Shown: positions 13,009-16,676 of the stretch, piece by piece
How positions within the stretch are numbered: the first letter of the stretch is position 1
Layout of the letters: each line of letters opens with the position of its first letter
NCBI GenBank assembly: GCA_937916405.1
Contig: CALFUF010000074.1
Location: forward strand, 1-16,676
Length of the DNA stretch: 16,676 nt
Direction: 5' to 3'
Source of the DNA: an uncultured Prevotella sp.
Lineage (GTDB): Bacteria > Bacteroidota > Bacteroidia > Bacteroidales > Bacteroidaceae
Program-made: the position numbers and the translations under genes
Notes under the pieces: generated by a model
Databases searched by the model: none
What the model saw: only the letters and a program-made list of their open reading frames with translations
Told to the model about the DNA's origin: nothing

Positions 13009-14454
13009 ATGGCTAACATGAAATCACTGGCGAAAGATACCGCCATATATGGACTTTCGAGCATCGTGGGACGCTTCCTCAACTATATGCTCGTCCCGCT
13101 CTATACACACTATATGCCCAAGGATTCGGGCGACTACGGCATCAGTACCAATATCTATGCATACACAGCGCTGATCCTCGTGCTACTGACCTTTGGCATG
13201 GAGACAACGCTGTTCCGCTATGCCAACGATGAGAGGACCAAGCCCGATACAGTGTTCTCGACGACCATGGCTGTCGTAGGCTCACTGACAGCCCTCTTCC
13301 TGCTATTGGTGTTTTGTTTCATCACCCCCATCAGCGGAGCATTGGGCTATACGGAACATCCCGAATACCTGCAGATGATGGCTGTCGTGGTGGCGCTCGA
13401 TGCCCTGCAGGCGATTCCATTCAGTTATCTGCGCTTCCAGAAACGCGCCATCCGCTTTGCCTCACTGAAACTGCTGTTCATCGCACTGAACATCACGCTT
13501 AACGTGTTCTATTTCGTCGTGTTGGGCAAGACCTCCGTCTTCTATGTGTTCTTCATCAACCTGCTATGTACAGCATTCATCACACTGTTCTTTCTGCCCG
13601 ACCTGCTGCGCATCCGATGGTGCTTTGACGGACAACTGCTGCGACGCATGCTCAGTTATTCATGGCCTATCCTGATACTGGGTATCGCTGGCATCCTGAA
13701 CCAAGTAGCCGACAAGATCATCTTCCCACTGGTCTACCCCAACCAGGCTGATGCCAATGTACAACTGGGCATCTATGGCTCATGCGTTAAGATAGCGATG
13801 ATCATGGCAATGATCACCCAGGCGTTCCGCTATGCCTATGAGCCTATCGTCTTCGCCAAGAGCAAGGACTCGGACAAGACAGAATACTATGCCTCGGCGA
13901 TGAAGTTCTTCCTGATCTTCACCCTGCTCGCCTTTCTGTGTGTGGTCGGCTGGATGCCTCTGTTGCAGTATATCATTGGCGCAGACTATCGTGAGGGATT
14001 GGGCGTGGTGCCTATCGTCATGGCTGCAGAGATCATGATGGGTGTCTATTTCAACCTGTCGTTCTGGTATAAACTCATCGACAAGACCATCTATGGCGCC
14101 TGGTTCTCCCTGGCTGGCTGTGCGGTACTTCTTGCCGTCAACATCCTGCTCATCCCCAAGTATGGCTATTGGGCTTGCGCCTGGGGTGGTGTGGCTGGCT
14201 ATGGCACGGCAATGGTGCTGAGTTACATCGTAGGGCAGCGGAAGAATCCTATCCCCTATCCCATGAAGGATATCTCGCTCTATGTCGTGCTGACCTTCGT
14301 GTTCTATGGCTTTATGAAGACCGCCAGCGACTGGTCTGCACTGGCTTCACTTACCTTCAACACGCTACTGATTATCCTTTTTGTCGCTGTCATTATCAAA
14401 CGCGACCTGCCTCTGGGCAGTCTCCCTGTCATTGGAAAATATCTCAAAAAATAA
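13009..14454 (+). CDS. Polysaccharide/lipid-linked oligosaccharide flippase (MOP superfamily, Wzx-like)
   Basis: A 481-aa polytopic protein with ~12-14 membrane helices. It starts MKSLAKDTAIYGLSSIVGRF after MAN and has YMLVPLYTHYM, both typical of MOP-family O-antigen and peptidoglycan-precursor flippases. WPILILGIAGILNQVADKII lies in the centre. The family moves lipid-linked sugars from the cytoplasmic to the periplasmic face of the inner membrane. No glycosyltransferases flank it, so its glycan cannot be named; roles in cell-surface polysaccharide or teichoic-acid-like transport are alternatives. It is co-directional, 33 nt after the SpmA-SpmB gene and 7 nt before the peptidase, so an operon is likely. 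Confidence 0.85.
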   Translation: MANMKSLAKDTAIYGLSSIVGRFLNYMLVPLYTHYMPKDSGDYGISTNIYAYTALILVLLTFGMETTLFRYANDERTKPDTVFSTTMAVVGSLTALFLLLVFCFITPISGALGYTEHPEYLQMMAVVVALDALQAIPFSYLRFQKRAIRFASLKLLFIALNITLNVFYFVVLGKTSVFYVFFINLLCTAFITLFFLPDLLRIRWCFDGQLLRRMLSYSWPILILGIAGILNQVADKIIFPLVYPNQADANVQLGIYGSCVKIAMIMAMITQAFRYAYEPIVFAKSKDSDKTEYYASAMKFFLIFTLLAFLCVVGWMPLLQYIIGADYREGLGVVPIVMAAEIMMGVYFNLSFWYKLIDKTIYGAWFSLAGCAVLLAVNILLIPKYGYWACAWGGVAGYGTAMVLSYIVGQRKNPIPYPMKDISLYVVLTFVFYGFMKTASDWSALASLTFNTLLIILFVAVIIKRDLPLGSLPVIGKYLKK

Positions 14455-14461
14455 ATATCGT

Positions 14462-16579
14462 ATGAAAAGAATCCTGGTATCTCTTGTAACACTAGTATCT
14501 CTAGTAAATCTTGCCCATGCCGACGAGGGCATGTGGACACTTTACAACCTGCCTGCGGCAGTCTATGAACAGATGAAACAGTATGGGTTCCAGTTGCCAC
14601 AGGAGCAACTGTACCAGAGTGACAATGCCGTGAAGAACGCTGTCGTCAACTTCGGTGGCTACTGCTCGGGAGTCGTGGTGTCACCCGACGGATTGGTATT
14701 CACCAACCACCACTGTGGCTTTGAGGCTATCCGCAGCCATTCTACCGTAGAGCACGACTATATGCTCAACGGTTTCATCGCCAACTCGTATGAGGAGGAA
14801 CTGCCTAACGAGGACCTCTTCGTCAGTTTTATGGTGGACCAGAAGGACGTGACAGACAGCCTCAACGCACTCGGACTGGACGCGTTGCCCATCACGAAGG
14901 TAGAGGCGTTTGTGGACTCCGTGCAGAACGCATGGCAGAAGAGCATCCGCCAACAAGACTCCACCCTGCGTGTGGAGATCCTGCCATTCTATGAGGGTAA
15001 CAAATACTATCTGACAACCTATCGCGACTTCGAGGATGTACGTCTGGTATTCGCCGTACCCAAGTCGATGGGTAAGTTCGGCGGAGAGACCGATAACTGG
15101 ATGTGGCCCCGTCAGACCTGCGACTACAGTGTGTTCCGCATCTATGCGGATGCCAAGACGAATGGTCCTGCGAAATACTCCAAGGACAATGTGCCCTACC
15201 ACCCCCAATCATGGGCACCTGTCTCTATGGAGGGCTATAAGCCTGGCGACTTCGCCATGATATTAGGATATCCTGGCTCCACCAGTCGTTACCTCAGCAG
15301 TTATGGCATCCAAGAGCGTCATGATGCCATCAACGCCCCACGTGCCCAGGTACGTGGTGTCAAACAAGAGATTATGCTGCGCCACATGCGCGCCGATGAG
15401 GCTGTCCGTATCAAATACGACTCGAAATATGCCCACTCCTCCAACTACTGGAAAAACTCCATCGGTATGAACAAGTGTATCGACTCCATCGGACTCGTCC
15501 AGCAGAAACGTGACTTCGAGGTGAGACTGAAGCATTGGCAGGACTCTACGGAATACCTGAAAGGACTGCTCGACTTCGACAAGATGGCAGAACTCTACGG
15601 AAAACGCCTTGCCATCACCCGTGCCCGTATGCTGTTTATCGAGACTTTCGTCATGCAGGACGAACTGAGCACCCGTGCATGGCGCATCAACTGGGGCATG
15701 CCCGTCAAAGGTCCGGAGGATAAGCCCAAGAAGCAATACCACCAGTTTGATGACAACAGCAACGAGTGGGATGAGGCTACCGACATCGAGATACTGGCGG
15801 CACTGTTGAAGAACTATCGTGAGCAGATGACGGATGCCTACTATCTGCCTGAGTTCTATGAGACCATTGACCAAAAGTTCCATGGCGACTATACTGCCTA
15901 TGCCAATGCGCTCTATAGGAAATCTGCGCTGATGAGCGACAAGCCCATCTATTTCAACAAGAAAGGTTTTTACAATGACTTAGGTATCCAGTATGGACTG
16001 GCACTTAACGAGTTGTTGGCAAAGATCAATGCGGACCGAAAACAACTCAGTATCAAAATCGCAGAACAGGAGAAATATCTCTGTGCTGCCAAACTGCGCA
16101 TGGAACAGGATATGCCCAACTACTCTGACGCTAACTTCACCATGCGTATGACCTACGGACAGATTGGTGAGTACACACTGGGCGGGCGACCCTCAGGCTA
16201 CTACACGACGGCACGCAGTCTCTGGGAGAAGATGCAGAAGGCTGACGAGAACTTCGAGTATTTCGCTGAGCCTGTGATGCATGAACTTCTCTCTGTCAAG
16301 GACTTCGGCAAATATGCTGACCCCTTGACGGGTACTCTCCAACTCTGCTTCCTGTCGAACAATGACATCACAGGTGGTAACTCCGGCTCACCTATCTTTA
16401 ATAATAAGGGAGAACTGCTTGGTCTTGCCTTCGACGGCAACTGGGACAGTCTCTCCAGCGACATCTTTTTCGACCGGCAACTGGCACGCACCATCAACGT
16501 GGACATCCGCTACATGCTCTATATGATGGACCGCTGGGGACATGCCGACCGCCTGCTCAAAGAGATAGGCATCCAATAA
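14462..16579 (+). CDS. dpp7: S46-family dipeptidyl-peptidase, DPP7-type
   Basis: A 705-aa secreted protein. The Met at 14462 gives signal MKRILVSLVTLVSLVNLAHA with cleavage after AHA; the longer frame upstream overlaps the flippase and is rejected. The serine-peptidase triad is visible: His84 in TNHHCG, Asp221 in CDYSVFR (after NWMWPRQT) and Ser641 in GGNSGSP. Eighteen residues after the Ser is Gly659 in LAFDGNW. In S46 enzymes Gly at this place is the DPP7 type (hydrophobic or broad P1), while Arg marks DPP11 (Asp/Glu P1). It releases dipeptides from peptide N-termini in the periplasm, feeding amino-acid uptake in protein-fermenting Bacteroidetes. Length is normal for the family (~700 aa). 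It ends in a strong terminator. Confidence 0.92.
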   Translation: MKRILVSLVTLVSLVNLAHADEGMWTLYNLPAAVYEQMKQYGFQLPQEQLYQSDNAVKNAVVNFGGYCSGVVVSPDGLVFTNHHCGFEAIRSHSTVEHDYMLNGFIANSYEEELPNEDLFVSFMVDQKDVTDSLNALGLDALPITKVEAFVDSVQNAWQKSIRQQDSTLRVEILPFYEGNKYYLTTYRDFEDVRLVFAVPKSMGKFGGETDNWMWPRQTCDYSVFRIYADAKTNGPAKYSKDNVPYHPQSWAPVSMEGYKPGDFAMILGYPGSTSRYLSSYGIQERHDAINAPRAQVRGVKQEIMLRHMRADEAVRIKYDSKYAHSSNYWKNSIGMNKCIDSIGLVQQKRDFEVRLKHWQDSTEYLKGLLDFDKMAELYGKRLAITRARMLFIETFVMQDELSTRAWRINWGMPVKGPEDKPKKQYHQFDDNSNEWDEATDIEILAALLKNYREQMTDAYYLPEFYETIDQKFHGDYTAYANALYRKSALMSDKPIYFNKKGFYNDLGIQYGLALNELLAKINADRKQLSIKIAEQEKYLCAAKLRMEQDMPNYSDANFTMRMTYGQIGEYTLGGRPSGYYTTARSLWEKMQKADENFEYFAEPVMHELLSVKDFGKYADPLTGTLQLCFLSNNDITGGNSGSPIFNNKGELLGLAFDGNWDSLSSDIFFDRQLARTINVDIRYMLYMMDRWGHADRLLKEIGIQ

Positions 16580-16597
16580 GATAAGATATGGATATAT

Positions 16598-16627
16598 AAA
16601 AAGGTTGAGAATGATCTCAACCTTTTT
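16598..16627. terminator. Rho-independent terminator, bidirectional
   Basis: AAAAAGGTTGAGA (16598-16610) and TCTCAACCTTTTT (16615-16627) form a perfect 13-bp stem with a 4-nt loop and a T tract. It lies 18 nt after the stop of the S46 peptidase. The A-run on the left makes it usable from the other side too. The remaining 49 bases to the window edge show no gene. Confidence 0.92.
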
Positions 16628-16676
16628 CCTGACTTCGTCATCGTGTCACCCAGAATTTCTCATTGAACAGAAATGC

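Noticed and set aside
15263..15883. 206-codon minus-strand open frame
   Set aside because: It is inside the S46 peptidase, whose catalytic motifs and length are complete, so the antisense frame is a shadow.

Overview
The window looks like a piece of a Bacteroidetes chromosome, most likely Prevotella or a close relative. The evidence is promoters of the TTTG-N20-TAnnTTTG type, weak or absent Shine-Dalgarno sequences, secreted glycoside hydrolases, LruC/DUF4842 lipoproteins, a fused SpmA-SpmB protein and an S46 dipeptidyl-peptidase. No rRNA, tRNA, CRISPR array or transposase was seen.

Layout. (1) Positions 1-4240 are the end of a plant-glycan locus. A 5'-truncated GH78 alpha-L-rhamnosidase, fused to a sialidase-like BNR propeller, is followed after 2 nt by a secreted GH2 glycosidase. 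(2) Positions 4257-5440 hold a convergent Fic-domain gene whose catalytic His position is Gln. Upstream of it lies an array of TGTTCCA-N5-TGGAACA palindromes at an exact 22-bp period. (3) Positions 5441-6890 are AT-rich and sparsely coding. They contain inverted repeats, a strong promoter that is an inverted copy of one at 11014-11066, a tiny ORF, a structured leader, and a two-gene module: a small partner protein and an ADP-ribosyltransferase-like gene broken by an in-frame TAG. (4) Positions 6964-9844 hold two divergent LruC-type lipoprotein genes. (5) Positions 9886-11081 hold a terminator, a long hairpin, and a leftward three-gene operon (DUF3791, DUF3990 ADP-ribosyltransferase-like, third small protein) with ATGA overlaps. 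It starts at a symmetric divergent promoter. (6) Positions 11086-16579 are a rightward cluster: a four-helix-bundle protein with a repetitive tail, an SpmA-SpmB fusion, a polysaccharide flippase and a DPP7-type S46 peptidase, ending in a strong terminator.

Working interpretation. The middle (about 5.3-11.1 kb) is an accessory island between a glycan-degradation locus and a housekeeping-like cluster. It collects three genes from nucleotide-transfer toxin families (one Fic, two ADP-ribosyltransferase-like). Two of these loci share a promoter module that also drives the four-helix-bundle gene. The most unusual non-coding signals are the 22-bp palindrome array before fic, the shared 53-bp promoter module, and the 17-bp perfect inverted repeat that makes two face-away promoters at 11014-11081.
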